Counted from the stretch's first letter, positions 32,676-41,998 are shown. The stretch is 64,000 bases of DNA from Verrucomicrobiaceae bacterium (GCA_947507875.1 CANNQP010000010.1:41925-105924); one strand, 5' to 3'. Numbers and translations: made by a program. The notes: generated by a model from the letters alone, not told the origin.

Positions 32676-33962
32676 TCAGGACCGCACTTGCTGGAGAACC
32701 TCTTCAAATGTAGCCGCCATCCGCATGGCTGTGAATTCGCTGCGCACCTTGCTTGTGCCGCTGGAGATGAGTTTTTCACGCTGCTGGCCATTTAGGATCA
32801 AGGCTTCCAGGGCATCGGCCAGGGCTTTGGGATCGTCGGGTTCACAGAGCACACCGCCGCCTGTGGCTTCGATCAATTCAGGGAAGGCGCCGTGCCTTGG
32901 CTGAACCACGGGGACTCCGCTAGCGATGGCTTCGATCACGTAGAGCCCAAAGGCTTCCCCGTAAGTAGCAGGCACGGAGAAGGCGGTGAGATCCCTGAAG
33001 AATTTCACTTTGTCGTGAAAGCTGATGTTGGGATGCCACTCCACTCTTTCTTGCAGTCCGTGCTCGGCGAGTTTGGCTCGTAGCCCGGCGAGGTATTTTT
33101 CATCAGCAGCAGTTTTAGCTCCCCCCACTTTCAACTTGAGGCGTGGGAGGGTGCCGCGTCCGGTTAGTTCGATGAAGGCATCGATTAGGGTGGTGAGACC
33201 TTTGCCATGAATCATGCGCGCAAAGTAACCGATGATGGGCCAGTTCGGGTCAGGCTTTGCTGGGGCAAAGGCGGTGACGTCGAGGCCATTGTGAATGACA
33301 TGAATCTTTTCGGCACTGACCTCAAGCCTCTTGGCCATGATGTCTGCGTAGTATTGGCTGGGCGCGATGAAGCGGGTCACGCTGCGGGCATTCGCACGCA
33401 TCGCGGCCCAGCTCTGTTCGCGGTAGGGATCAATCAGGGTATCGAGAAAGGAATCCTCGCCTTGCAAGGAGACGATGATTGGAAGGCGAAGATCTCGCTC
33501 AATCGCTGGGCAGAGACCCATGAGCAGGCTGTTTGAAAGGGAGATGACGTCAGGCTTTGCTTCCTTTTGAACCCAATCCAGGGTGCGTTTCCACTCTGGC
33601 CATTGATTGCCTTGCTCCCCTGCCAGGGCACCCAAGGTCATGCGGCCGAGGTCTTTTGCGCTGGTCATGCCCATGAATCGGGAGGCAAACTTGAGCAGGG
33701 CAGGGGAATTCAGCCCAGGCAGGAGAAACTGAGGCACGTAGCGCAGCCATGGCATTTTTTCCTGCAAGTAAAGACGGATACCCCCTGCCTGAACAGGCAG
33801 CTCGGGATTGCTAGCCTCGCGGTCGGTCACCAGAGGAAGATAAAGCGGAGCCATGAGCGCATCATGCCCCCTTGAGCGCAGCGCGCGGATCAGGGCATGA
33901 TCGCGAAGACAGCTGCCGCAGTGAAAGCTGCCTGTGCCAGGGGTGAGGTGAAGGATGCGCAT
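32676..33962 (-). CDS. Family 4 glycosyltransferase
   Basis: The 428-residue GT-B fold protein starts MRILHLTPGTGSFHCGSC with the acceptor-domain Gly-rich strand. The C-terminal nucleotide-sugar domain has IIGYFARMIHGKGLTTLIDAF and the EX7E-type block FSVPATYGEAFGLYVIEAIASGVPVVQPRHGAFPEL, given here in parts: catalytic Glu in YGEAFGLYVIEA. GT4 enzymes transfer sugars to lipids, polysaccharides or glycoproteins; the donor and acceptor are unknown. The ATG at 33962 is used; the in-frame upstream extension lacks conserved sequence. It is divergent from hprK. Confidence 0.88.
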   Translation of the reverse strand: MRILHLTPGTGSFHCGSCLRDHALIRALRSRGHDALMAPLYLPLVTDREASNPELPVQAGGIRLYLQEKMPWLRYVPQFLLPGLNSPALLKFASRFMGMTSAKDLGRMTLGALAGEQGNQWPEWKRTLDWVQKEAKPDVISLSNSLLMGLCPAIERDLRLPIIVSLQGEDSFLDTLIDPYREQSWAAMRANARSVTRFIAPSQYYADIMAKRLEVSAEKIHVIHNGLDVTAFAPAKPDPNWPIIGYFARMIHGKGLTTLIDAFIELTGRGTLPRLKLKVGGAKTAADEKYLAGLRAKLAEHGLQERVEWHPNISFHDKVKFFRDLTAFSVPATYGEAFGLYVIEAIASGVPVVQPRHGAFPELIEATGGGVLCEPDDPKALADALEALILNGQQREKLISSGTSKVRSEFTAMRMAATFEEVLQQVRS

Positions 33963-34129
33963 GGAGGAGGGGGACGGATGCCTAGACCATGGGTTACGAG
34001 AGGGCAAGCCTGCACGGAGCAAGGTAACCCGATCCGGGACGTGCTTGCTAGTTTGCTCCTGCCGTGTGAGAAATGGCTGCCTAGCTCATTGAGGTCTTGG
34101 CGCTTCTCACCTTTCCTTCCTTCCTACCC

Positions 34130-35101
34130 ATGAGTGCCCCTCCCATGAAGATCAAGCGGACCACCTCCATCACGGTCGGTGAATTCTTCCATCAGAATGA
34201 AAAAAGTCTGCGCATGAAACTCGTGGGGACCGATGTTGGATTCAGCCGCAAAATCCTCGAACCCTCGGTGAATCGTCCAGGATTGGCCTTGTCCGGATTT
34301 TTCAGCTACTTCGCCTACAAGCGCATTCAGGTCATTGGGAACTCGGAGTTGTCTTTCTTGGATTCGTTGGACCCCAAGTTGAGAGAGGCGCGCTTTAGCC
34401 AGCTCTGCTCTTGGGAGATTCCCTGCCTGATCGTGGCCCGCAGCCATCGGCTCTCGGAGAATCTCGTTCAGCTGGCCAATGAGGCTGGGATCTCGATCTT
34501 TCAGACGAGCATGCTCACCATGAAGTTCCTGAATATCGCGACGATCAAGCTGGACACTGCCTTTGCCCCATCCACCACAGTTCACGGCTGTTTGGTGGAC
34601 GTACAGGGCATCGGCGTGCTGATCCAGGGGGACAGTGGCACGGGGAAAAGCGAGAGCGTGATCGGCCTGCTCCAGCGTGGGGCCAGCCTTGTCGCGGATG
34701 ATGCCGTGCGCCTGAGAAATGTCGAAGATCGAGAAATTGTCGGCACGGCCCCCGATGTAACACGCGACATGATCGAAATCCGGGGCTTGGGTATCCTGAA
34801 TGTCGCGGCTCTTTTTGGTGTTGGTCGTGTGCGAATGAGCAAGCGCTTGGATCTTATCGTGCGCCTTGTTTTTCTTAAGGATGCTGAAGATCTTGAGCGG
34901 GTGGGTAAGGAAGAAGAAACGGTGGATGTGATGGGCGTCGCTGTGTCGAAAGTCGATCTGCCTGTCGCTCCTGGTCGTGATGTGGCTGGGTTGATCGAGC
35001 TGGCAGCGCTCAATTACAAATTGCGTGCCTTTGGCTACAATAGCGCTGTAGAGTTTGATCAAAGGTTGTTGAAAAAGATGGCACAAGATCAATTAGGATG
35101 A
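34130..35101 (+). CDS. hprK: HPr kinase/phosphorylase
   Basis: The 323-residue product phosphorylates and dephosphorylates HPr on serine. After an N-terminal domain of about 140 residues, the catalytic domain has VHGCLVDV with His152, the P-loop GDSGTGKSES (167-176), VADDAV with Asp190/191, and the HprK signature IEIRGLGILNVAALFG (215-230). The C-terminal segment VAPGRDVAGLIELAALNYKLR is also conserved. Starts at 34130 or 34145 are both possible. The ptsH gene follows 44 bases later, as in other bacteria with an HPrK-HPr pair used for regulation. Confidence 0.94.
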   Translation: MSAPPMKIKRTTSITVGEFFHQNEKSLRMKLVGTDVGFSRKILEPSVNRPGLALSGFFSYFAYKRIQVIGNSELSFLDSLDPKLREARFSQLCSWEIPCLIVARSHRLSENLVQLANEAGISIFQTSMLTMKFLNIATIKLDTAFAPSTTVHGCLVDVQGIGVLIQGDSGTGKSESVIGLLQRGASLVADDAVRLRNVEDREIVGTAPDVTRDMIEIRGLGILNVAALFGVGRVRMSKRLDLIVRLVFLKDAEDLERVGKEEETVDVMGVAVSKVDLPVAPGRDVAGLIELAALNYKLRAFGYNSAVEFDQRLLKKMAQDQLG

Positions 35102-35145
35102 TTTCATTCCTTCCACCGAGTGAGCCGCCCCATCGCAATCTCTCC

Positions 35146-35418
35146 ATGACGCTTCAAAAAGACCTCACCATCCGCAACAAGATGGGCCTACACGCTAGGC
35201 CAGCTGCCCAGTTTGTGAAGCGTGCTAGCAAATACAAATGCGACATCTGGGTAGAGAAAGACGATGAGCCGGTGAATGGCAAAAGCATCATGGGCCTGAT
35301 GATGTTGGCGGCTGGCCGTGGGGAAACGATCCGCCTGATCACGGATGGTGCCGATGCTGAAGACGCGATGAACGATCTCGAAGAACTCGTGAATTCAGGC
35401 TTTGGCGATGTGGAATGA
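35146..35418 (+). CDS. ptsH: HPr phosphocarrier protein
   Basis: The 90-residue protein has the active-site histidine in GLHARPAAQFV (His16) and the regulatory serine in GKSIMGLMMLAAG (Ser47), the targets of EI and of HprK. Size and fold fit HPr. The in-frame upstream extension to 35098 overlaps the hprK end and is not used. No PTS permease or ptsI gene is in the window, so its role is likely regulatory, or the partners lie elsewhere. It is paired with hprK. Confidence 0.94.
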   Translation: MTLQKDLTIRNKMGLHARPAAQFVKRASKYKCDIWVEKDDEPVNGKSIMGLMMLAAGRGETIRLITDGADAEDAMNDLEELVNSGFGDVE

Positions 35419-35438
35419 CATCACGGAGTTGGCGTGGA

Positions 35439-36125
35439 TCACTTTGCTAAAATTTTAGCCTTTTCCCCAGACGGTAAGTTTCGTGGTTCGTCGAATTGCA
35501 TCAACAAGGTAGATGAATCTCCCTGAATGACTCTCAGCTGGATTAAGCGTGCGTTGCTGCGGCTGATTTGAAGATCGAGTTGGCGGAGATGACGACGAAC
35601 CATCGGAGCCTTGGGACGCAGCGTGACCGTGGTCGCGTCGGGACTGTCTTCGCTCTGCTGAATGATGAAGTGACGAGTCATCTCCTGGGGCGAAGCTTCG
35701 CGACCACTGAGAAACCGCGCCCACATGCGATAACGAACATCGTTTTCCAATAGGTTTTTCCATTCACCTTGAGGTGTCTCGCGCACCCGGAACTCTTTCT
35801 GATCATGAACGAGCACGGTCTCTGCTGGACTGCCAAGTTCCCAGCGAAAAGACCCGTCTTGGAAACGCCAAAAGCAGCCATGTGCCGAGACGGGTTGCTT
35901 CAGGGCAGGAATCGTTCGCGTTTGGCGAAACGTCACGGCGATGTCGGGCAGGGTAGCTTGCTGTCGGGACCAGGCCATCAGTGCCTCAGGCAGAGGTGGG
36001 GTAGCTTTGGGTAAAGAGATGGCTTGTGAGAACGCATCGTGACGGAGGAGAGTCAAGTTGAGTCCGAATAGCGCAAGGCAAGAAAGCCACAGGCCTAAAC
36101 GGCGAATGCGAGCAAAGGGAGGCAT
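35439..36125 (-). CDS. LolA-like outer-membrane lipoprotein carrier domain protein
   Basis: The 228-residue product has a signal peptide (RLGLWLSCLALFGLNLTLL) and a LolA/LolB-like beta-barrel domain: LPDIAVTFRQTRTIPALKQPVSAHGCFW and RWELGSPAETVLVHDQKEF. The C-terminal part (HLRQLDLQISRSNARLIQLRVIQGDSSTLLMQF) fits the family. It may carry or assist lipoproteins in the periplasm, although members of this group are diverse. It is the downstream gene of thiE on the same strand, with 28 bases between. The ATG at 36125 begins the signal region. Confidence 0.72.
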   Translation of the reverse strand: MPPFARIRRLGLWLSCLALFGLNLTLLRHDAFSQAISLPKATPPLPEALMAWSRQQATLPDIAVTFRQTRTIPALKQPVSAHGCFWRFQDGSFRWELGSPAETVLVHDQKEFRVRETPQGEWKNLLENDVRYRMWARFLSGREASPQEMTRHFIIQQSEDSPDATTVTLRPKAPMVRRHLRQLDLQISRSNARLIQLRVIQGDSSTLLMQFDEPRNLPSGEKAKILAK

Positions 36126-36153
36126 GATAGGCGATGTACAAATCATCCCGACT

Positions 36154-36786
36154 TCAAGGCAGCGCTGCTTTCAATCGACGGGTTTCGTCCTCAATCTTTG
36201 CGGCGAGCAAAAGGGCTGAAACCGCGACCACTCGACACGCTCCAGCTTGCACGATTTCCTGAATCCGAGTCAGGTTCACACCGCCGATGCAAAAAATAGG
36301 CAGTCTGATCTGCGCATGCACCGCCGGGACATCGGCTAGCCCCACCGGCGTGTAATCTGGCTTCGTGCCAGTGGCGTAAAGCGGTCCAAAGCCAATGTAG
36401 TCTGGGCCTTCTTCTTGAGCAGCCAAGGCTTGGGAGAGGCTGTGGGTTGATTTACCAATCCAAACATCTGGTCCGACCCATTCGCGTGCTCGTGCGATGG
36501 AGTCGTCTTCCTGCCCGACATGCACACCCTCGCAGCCTACTTTAGCCGCTACTTCTGGGTGATCATTGATGATGAGTGGCACGTTGTATGATCTCGTGAT
36601 CGGCAACATTTCTCCAGCCCAACGTTCGATGTGTGTCGGAGATTTCCCTTTGGCACGCAGTTGGAGAAGATCGACTCCTCCAACGCACAAGGCCTTCGTG
36701 ACTTGGGCGATGGCCGAGGGCTGAACATAGCCTAGGTCCAAAATGCCATAGAGCCTTGCTTGCTGGAGGAGTGTGCGTGAGAGCAT
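36154..36786 (-). CDS. thiE: Thiamine phosphate synthase
   Basis: The 210-residue TIM-barrel enzyme joins the thiazole and pyrimidine parts of thiamine. Family motifs are LLQLRAKGKSPTHIERWA, NVPLIINDHPEVAAKVGCEG, VHVGQED, IGKSTHSLSQA, DYIGFGPLYATGTKPDYTPVG and IFCIGGVNLTRIQEIVQAG. Asp in NDH and the Lys of QLRAKG are the expected pyrophosphate and Mg ligands. The ATG at 36786 is chosen because the in-frame extension upstream has no conservation. No thi operon partner is adjacent, and the leader does not show a recognisable TPP riboswitch. Confidence 0.92.
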   Translation of the reverse strand: MLSRTLLQQARLYGILDLGYVQPSAIAQVTKALCVGGVDLLQLRAKGKSPTHIERWAGEMLPITRSYNVPLIINDHPEVAAKVGCEGVHVGQEDDSIARAREWVGPDVWIGKSTHSLSQALAAQEEGPDYIGFGPLYATGTKPDYTPVGLADVPAVHAQIRLPIFCIGGVNLTRIQEIVQAGACRVVAVSALLLAAKIEDETRRLKAALP

Positions 36787-36937
36787 GAGGCCGAATTCCG
36801 TGCGGATCTCCCTTTGTCCAGCAGGTTTTTCATAACGCCGCGGTGTGTTCCGCAAGGTACACCCCCACGAAAGTGAGGAAGAGTCCCTGTGAAAAGTAGC
36901 TCGTTTTGGCGTTTTATGCTCGGAGAAGTCAAAAACC

Positions 36938-38203
36938 ATGAAACGCCGTTCCTTTCTAACCTCCTTAGCAGCCGTCGGTACGGCGCCAGTGTGGGCCAAT
37001 AACACGCCCGTTCATCAACCCCGAGGGAAGGCGGAGCACTGTATCTTCATCTGGCTTGGTGGAGGCATGGGGCAGATCGATACCTTTGATCCTAAAAAAC
37101 TCGGGGACAATGAGTCCAAGCAGAAGGTGGCAGGCTCCCTTTACAAGGCCATTGAGACTTCTGTGCCAGGAGTGCAGCTCGTCGAGCATCTGGCGAAAAC
37201 GGCGCGAGTGATGGAGCACGTCACCGCTATGCGTACTGTGAACCATCACGTGGTTGATGAACATGCTTTTGCGACGAACATCGTTCACACGGGGCGAATG
37301 ATTTCCGGCAATACGATTTATCCTAGCATCGGAAGCATTGTCGCTCATGAAAAAGGCGCGGCTAATCCGGAGATGCCACCTTACATTCTGATTGGTTATC
37401 CTAATGTCAGCCGTGGTCCTGGTTTTTTAGGAGCTAAGGCTGGCTACGTTTATCTTACCGACACGAACACGGGTCCCGCAGGCTTCACCCGGCCTGATTT
37501 TGTCGATGAAAAGCGTGCGCTCAAGCGTGAGCAATTGTTGAAGCCTTTGATGACACGTGCTCCACGCGATTCCTCCATTGCGGATTACATTCAGGCTCAA
37601 GAACAAGCCTTGCATCTCTCGGGACCCAAGTTCATGAGACATTTTGATCTGAAGGAAGAACCCGCGTCGCTTCGCAATGATTACGGCGGTGAGTTCGGGC
37701 AGCGCTGTCTGCTTGCCCGTCGTCTTGTTCAGGCTGGGGTTCGTTTCATTGAGGTTTCGCACAACTTGAACTTCATGAATGGAACGGGGTGGGATATTCA
37801 CAATGAAGGCTATAAGAATCAGCACCTGCTGATACAGGAGCTCGATACAGCCCTGTCCGCGCTCATCCGTGACCTGAAACAACAAAAGCTACTGGATAAA
37901 ACACTGATTGTTGTCGGAACGGAGTTCGGCCGTCCGGCGCAGTTTGATGGTCGCGGTGGACGCGGTCATCAAGGCACGGCTTTTTCTATGGTTTTGGCCG
38001 GTGGTGGCCTGAACCATTGCGGAGCTTATGGCGTGACGGATGAATTGGCCAAATTGCCTGTCGAAAACCCAGTGCCTTTGGTGGACTTCCACGCCACCAT
38101 TCACGCGGCGATGGGCATCGATCCAGCCAAGGAACTGATGGATGGGACCCGTCCTGTTCCGATTACTGATGGCGGCAAGCCGGTTGCAGCACTGTTTGGT
38201 TAA
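36938..38203 (+). CDS. Tat-exported DUF1501 protein
   Basis: The 421-residue product starts with a twin-arginine signal ([14 protein letters not shown]). It has the sulfatase/alkaline-phosphatase-like DUF1501 pattern: [40 protein letters not shown], the block [12 protein letters not shown], and [23 protein letters not shown] with [15 protein letters not shown]1501 proteins are abundant in Planctomycetes and Verrucomicrobia and normally sit next to a DUF1549/DUF1553 cytochrome; this one has no such partner adjacent. Its function is unknown. Start ATG at 36938. Confidence 0.9.
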   Translation: MKRRSFLTSLAAVGTAPVWANNTPVHQPRGKAEHCIFIWLGGGMGQIDTFDPKKLGDNESKQKVAGSLYKAIETSVPGVQLVEHLAKTARVMEHVTAMRTVNHHVVDEHAFATNIVHTGRMISGNTIYPSIGSIVAHEKGAANPEMPPYILIGYPNVSRGPGFLGAKAGYVYLTDTNTGPAGFTRPDFVDEKRALKREQLLKPLMTRAPRDSSIADYIQAQEQALHLSGPKFMRHFDLKEEPASLRNDYGGEFGQRCLLARRLVQAGVRFIEVSHNLNFMNGTGWDIHNEGYKNQHLLIQELDTALSALIRDLKQQKLLDKTLIVVGTEFGRPAQFDGRGGRGHQGTAFSMVLAGGGLNHCGAYGVTDELAKLPVENPVPLVDFHATIHAAMGIDPAKELMDGTRPVPITDGGKPVAALFG

Positions 38204-38460
38204 GTGTGTGGATGGATCTGACGAGCTCAGCCGTCGAACGAGCTTTCAGATTCGAGTTCAGGGCTTGGTTTCCTGGTGCGACGGTTGTTCTTGTCTCGCT
38301 CCGGCAGATGAAGCGTCCGGGCTGGGTATTCACCAGCAGTCATCGCAGAGGGGGCTTCCCGCACTCGACTTTTTCCAAAATCGTGGGTTGGACGGCCAAG
38401 CCAATCAATCGATGAATTCGTTCTTGGCGGCATTTCATTCAACGTCTTGAATAAGAGGTG

Positions 38461-39753
38461 ATGCGCTACACTCCTCTGCCAGCTGACTTTTTTCACTCCA
38501 ATCGCCAGCGTCTCTATGCCTTGCTGCCACCCGGCTCGGTCGTCATTTTGCATTCAAACGATGTGCTGCCGACGAATGCGGATGGTTCCATGGGATTCGT
38601 GCAGAACTCAGATCTTTTTTATTTGTCGGGCATCGATCAGGAGGAAACGATCTTGGTGCTTTTTCCTGATGCTCCAGACCCCAAGCTGCGAGAGCTGCTT
38701 TTTGTGCGTGAAACCAATGAGCACATCGCCGTCTGGGAAGGGCAAAAACTGACCCAGGAGGATGCTGCCAAGCGTTCAGGCATCGAGCGTGTGCGCTGGC
38801 TGCAAGACTTTGAAATGCACCTTCGCCTTATGATGTGCCAGTGCGCGCAGGTGTATTTAAATTCCAATGAGCATCCGCGTGCTGTGATCCAGACGCAGAC
38901 GCGTGAGATGCGCTTTAGCCAACGCTGCCGCGAGGAATATCCGGTTCATGAATTGCGGAGACTAGCTCCGTTGATGCATCAGTTGCGGGCCATCAAGCAG
39001 CCTGCTGAACTCAGCGCATTGAGTGAGGCCGTACGCATCACTGAAGATGGGTTCCGACGATTGTTACGTTTCGTGCGCCCTGGCGTTCACGAATTTGAAA
39101 TTGAGGCTGAATTGTCGCATGAGTATCTCCGCCAACGGGCGCGCGGTTTTGCCTATCATCCCATCATCGCCAGCGGAGCTAACGGCTGTGTGCTTCACTA
39201 CAATACCAATCATTGCGAGTGCCTGGATGGTGAATTGCTCTTGCTAGATGTCGCGGCATGCTACGGAAATTACAATGCCGATCTGACGCGTACGATTCCT
39301 GTGAATGGCCGTTTTTCGCCACGTCAGCGCCAAGTTTACAATGCGGTGCTGAAGGTTCTGCGGGAGTGTCGTCAAATGCTCCGTCCGGGGGTCATCCTTC
39401 GCGAATATCAGGAAGAAGTGGCCAAATTGATGACTTCTGAGCTCATGGGGCTAGGATTGCTCGATCGTGATGCTGTGGAAAAGCAAGATCCTGATAGGCC
39501 TCTTTACAAAAAGTATTTTCCCCATGGAACAAGTCATCCTCTAGGCCTTGATGTTCATGATGTAGGGCTGACCTGGCTGCCAGTACAAGAGGGAATGGTG
39601 TTCACCATCGAACCCGGTATTTACATTCGTGAGGAGGGTCTCGCGGTGCGACTCGAGAACAATTACGTGATTGGTCCTGATCGTAACATCGATCTGATGG
39701 CTTCGACTCCAATTGAAGCCGAGGAAATTGAGCAGTTGATGAATGACCGCTGA
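38461..39753 (+). CDS. pepP: Xaa-Pro aminopeptidase (M24B, PepP type)
   Basis: The 430-residue product has the N-terminal creatinase-like domain (FHSNRQRLYALLPPGSVVIL, QNSDLFYLSGIDQEE) and the pita-bread metallopeptidase core. Metal ligands are visible: Asp in LLLDVAACYGNYNADLTRT (two), His in HGTSHPLGLDVHD, Glu in FTIEPGIYI, and Glu in VRLENNYVI. It removes N-terminal residues preceding proline. The frame opens with GTG ATG at 38458-38463; the ATG is chosen, with an AAGAGG just upstream. The preceding 257-base gap shows no clear gene. Confidence 0.93.
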   Translation: MRYTPLPADFFHSNRQRLYALLPPGSVVILHSNDVLPTNADGSMGFVQNSDLFYLSGIDQEETILVLFPDAPDPKLRELLFVRETNEHIAVWEGQKLTQEDAAKRSGIERVRWLQDFEMHLRLMMCQCAQVYLNSNEHPRAVIQTQTREMRFSQRCREEYPVHELRRLAPLMHQLRAIKQPAELSALSEAVRITEDGFRRLLRFVRPGVHEFEIEAELSHEYLRQRARGFAYHPIIASGANGCVLHYNTNHCECLDGELLLLDVAACYGNYNADLTRTIPVNGRFSPRQRQVYNAVLKVLRECRQMLRPGVILREYQEEVAKLMTSELMGLGLLDRDAVEKQDPDRPLYKKYFPHGTSHPLGLDVHDVGLTWLPVQEGMVFTIEPGIYIREEGLAVRLENNYVIGPDRNIDLMASTPIEAEEIEQLMNDR

Positions 39754-39756
39754 TGG

Positions 39757-40173
39757 TCAGCGCTCAGAGTTTGTAGTCGAAAGCGCGCTGGGTTGTGACC
39801 AGCGCGCCAATGCCAGAGAAAGCCAGCCTGCCATGAGCAAAAGGCCTCCCAAGGGAGTCACAGGTCCAAGCCAGCGCCATCCATAATACGCCAGCAAATA
39901 AATCGAACCGCTGAACAGCAGCATGCCAAAGAATAGCAAATTCCAGCCTAGTTTGGCCGCCTTGTCACCACGATTGATGAATAGCGCAGACAGGTAGAGA
40001 AACATGGAGTGCGGCAGGTGATAGCGCACCCCTGTTTCCCATGAGGCGAGATTTCCTGAGGCGAGTAAAGCATCATGCACCTCGCCATGCGCACCCATTG
40101 CCCCAAGTGCTACCGCTGCAAAGCAAGATAGAGCTGCGAGTCTGGAGAGGTCTCGATCCTGGGAGGATTGCAT
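39757..40173 (-). CDS. DUF423 membrane protein
   Basis: The 138-residue protein has four hydrophobic helices and the DUF423 pattern (AVALGAMGAHG, WETGVRYHLPHSMFLYLSALF, FFGMLLFSGSIYLLAYYGW, VTPLGGLLLMAGWLSLAL). Function of the family is unknown. It is the last gene of the mla operon, 6 bases after the mlaA stop, so it is probably co-transcribed; whether it takes part in lipid transport is not known. Confidence 0.88.
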   Translation of the reverse strand: MQSSQDRDLSRLAALSCFAAVALGAMGAHGEVHDALLASGNLASWETGVRYHLPHSMFLYLSALFINRGDKAAKLGWNLLFFGMLLFSGSIYLLAYYGWRWLGPVTPLGGLLLMAGWLSLALARWSQPSALSTTNSER

Positions 40174-40179
40174 GTTGAG

Positions 40180-40932
40180 TTATTCGGTGGCGGCTGAGTT
40201 GCGGTTTTGCACAAAAGTCGAGCGCACCGCTGTGTAGGGGTCGATGGCCGTTGCGGTGGTGTCTTCATAGCGCTGTAGCTGCAAAGGTAAGGCGCGGACG
40301 GTATTTCCTGTCGAAGGAATCCAGGCCCAATCATCGGCATCTTCAAAGAAAAAGCCCCAGTTGATCGGATCAAGCACATAATCTCCGCCGAAGCCAACCA
40401 ACTCACGAGCACTGCTAGGACCGAGTAAGGGAAGAACTATATATGGGCCATGACCCAGTCCCCACTTGGCGAGTGTTTGGCCTGTGTCCTCTGAGGGAAC
40501 ACCCGTGAGGGAAGGGATGCGATTCGATTGTTTGATGATGCCCCCGAATCCGGCAAAGGTGTTTACCGCGAACTTCTGAAGTTCTTTGCCTGCTCGATCA
40601 AATTTTCCCTGCAGGCCACTGTTGATGAAGCGCACTGGAAATTTGGCATTCTCATAAACGTTGTCGATGCACTCCCGAAGACCTTTTGGCAAAACCGTTG
40701 TGTAGGTCTTGGAAACAGGCTTTAGCGCCCACTTGTAGATTTGGTCATTGATAAAAAAAGTGACTCGGTTCACCGGTTCTAGCGGATCAGAAATCTGAGT
40801 GGCCACGTCGTAGTCATCTTGATCATCGGCTTTGGTGGTGTCTGCACGAGCTGAGTTGGGGTTGGCGCTGGTGCAGGCCGCGAGGCATAACAGGGTTCCA
40901 GCAAGGACAAGGTGATGCAGCTTCGAGTTCAT
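40180..40932 (-). CDS. mlaA: MlaA/VacJ outer-membrane phospholipid-transport lipoprotein
   Basis: The 250-residue lipoprotein has the lipobox LLCLAAC (Cys20). The MlaA pattern follows: DPLEPVNRVTFFINDQIYKWALKPVSKTY, VYENAKFPVRFINSGLQGKF, FAGFGGIIKQSNRIP, EDTGQTLAKWGLGHGPYIVLPLLGPS, and an Asp-Pro-Ile-Asn end. MlaA removes misplaced phospholipids from the outer leaflet of the outer membrane and passes them to MlaC. It is 2 bases past mlaC. Confidence 0.93.
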   Translation of the reverse strand: MNSKLHHLVLAGTLLCLAACTSANPNSARADTTKADDQDDYDVATQISDPLEPVNRVTFFINDQIYKWALKPVSKTYTTVLPKGLRECIDNVYENAKFPVRFINSGLQGKFDRAGKELQKFAVNTFAGFGGIIKQSNRIPSLTGVPSEDTGQTLAKWGLGHGPYIVLPLLGPSSARELVGFGGDYVLDPINWGFFFEDADDWAWIPSTGNTVRALPLQLQRYEDTTATAIDPYTAVRSTFVQNRNSAATE

Positions 40933-40934
40933 GA

Positions 40935-41504
40935 TTAGCGGGAGACAGATTGTTCAAGGGAACGGATGACTGCTTCAGCACCACTCTGTTTGAAGGTGGC
41001 ATCGAGTTGGGAGCGATAGTTGGCGATCATGCTGACGCCTTCGATCACCACATCAGCGATCTTCCAGCCTCCGATTTGTTCCATGCGGTAGGTGACAGCA
41101 TAGCGGCTGCCTTTGTAGATCAAAGAGGTCGGGACATCGACGCGGGCCGCTGCGGGCGTCGTGGCGATTTTATAATCGATCACAGGCCGCTCACCCGGGG
41201 TGAATTTGCCAATGTAAGTGCGGATCACGAGGGTCGTAAAAAGATCCGTCGCACGTTGCTGTTGGGCAGGAGTGAATTGGCGCCAGCCCACACCGATGGC
41301 GCGTTTCGTCATGGTTTCAAAGCTAACGTATCTCACCAAAACGGGGCGGACACTGACGGTTAATGCCGTGTTCGTGCTGGCTCGGTCAGCCAAGGTGAGG
41401 ACTTCGTTAATAGCGCTACGCAGCTTGGCTTCGGCTTCGCTGGGGCTTGCCTTTAAGCCTAAAGGTAGACAACAAAAAAGAGTGAGGAGGAGACGACGAT
41501 TCAC
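40935..41504 (-). CDS. mlaC: MlaC-like periplasmic phospholipid carrier
   Basis: The 189-residue product has a signal peptide (MNRRLLLTLFCCLPLGLKA) and MlaC features: VLVRYVSFETMTKRAIGVGWRQFTPAQQQRATDLFTTLV, a TYIGKF element, RYAVTYRM and VIEGVSMIANYRSQ near the C-terminus. It ferries phospholipids between MlaA and MlaD. The start is a GTG overlapping the mlaD stop (GTGA), indicating coupling. Confidence 0.9.
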   Translation of the reverse strand: MNRRLLLTLFCCLPLGLKASPSEAEAKLRSAINEVLTLADRASTNTALTVSVRPVLVRYVSFETMTKRAIGVGWRQFTPAQQQRATDLFTTLVIRTYIGKFTPGERPVIDYKIATTPAAARVDVPTSLIYKGSRYAVTYRMEQIGGWKIADVVIEGVSMIANYRSQLDATFKQSGAEAVIRSLEQSVSR

Positions 41505-41998
41505 GGGGCGGGGGGATTTCCAGTTTCGTTAGCCTGACTGTTAGTGCCATTACTAACGCTTCCAAAGGCCATTTTGCCAATCAACGATTCAAGGTCGACC
41601 GAAGATTCTGTCATGGTGATCTGGGCCCCAGGTTTGAGGGATTCCTCTTCAGCACCTGGAGCGAGCGATACGTATTTATCACCGATAAGGCCTGTGGTTT
41701 TGATGGACGCCATGGTGTCCACCGGAAGCCGAAGCCCCTCCATGACGCGCAGTGTGGCTACGGCACTGTAATCTTTGGGGTCCATGCGCAGCGACTCCAC
41801 CCGTCCGACCGTGACTCCTGCGCACATCACATTGCTGCCAGGATTCAGGCCGCCTGCATTGGCAAAACGTGCCTCAATCACATAAGTCGGTCCCCCTAGG
41901 AGGGAACCAGCTCCAACCTTGATGGCAAGCCAAGAGACCGCGGCAAGGCCGAGAAGTACAAAAAAACCAACAGGATATTCGAGACGGCTTGATTTCAT
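41501..41998 (-). CDS. mlaD: MlaD-like MCE-domain membrane-anchored protein
   Basis: The 165-residue product has an N-terminal membrane helix (YPVGFFVLLGLAAVSWLAIKV) and a single MCE domain (FANAGGLNPGSNVMCAGVTVGRVESL, VDTMASIKTTGLIGDKYVSLAPG). The C-terminus is short and Asn/Pro-rich. MlaD forms a hexameric ring with the MlaE/MlaF transporter. Its ATG overlaps the mlaF stop (ATGA), and its own stop overlaps mlaC. Confidence 0.92.
   Translation of the reverse strand: MKSSRLEYPVGFFVLLGLAAVSWLAIKVGAGSLLGGPTYVIEARFANAGGLNPGSNVMCAGVTVGRVESLRMDPKDYSAVATLRVMEGLRLPVDTMASIKTTGLIGDKYVSLAPGAEEESLKPGAQITMTESSVDLESLIGKMAFGSVSNGTNSQANETGNPPAP

Noticed and set aside
36787..36930. Possible TPP riboswitch before thiE
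   Set aside because: The reverse strand has a GGGTGT/ACACACC hairpin and an AACCTGCTGG-like piece, but the CUGAGA core and correct P4/P5 pairing of a THI box are missing.
38206..38415. 69-codon GTG-initiated frame between DUF1501 and pepP
   Set aside because: No ribosome-binding site, signal or known motif; overlapping frames on both strands are equally open.
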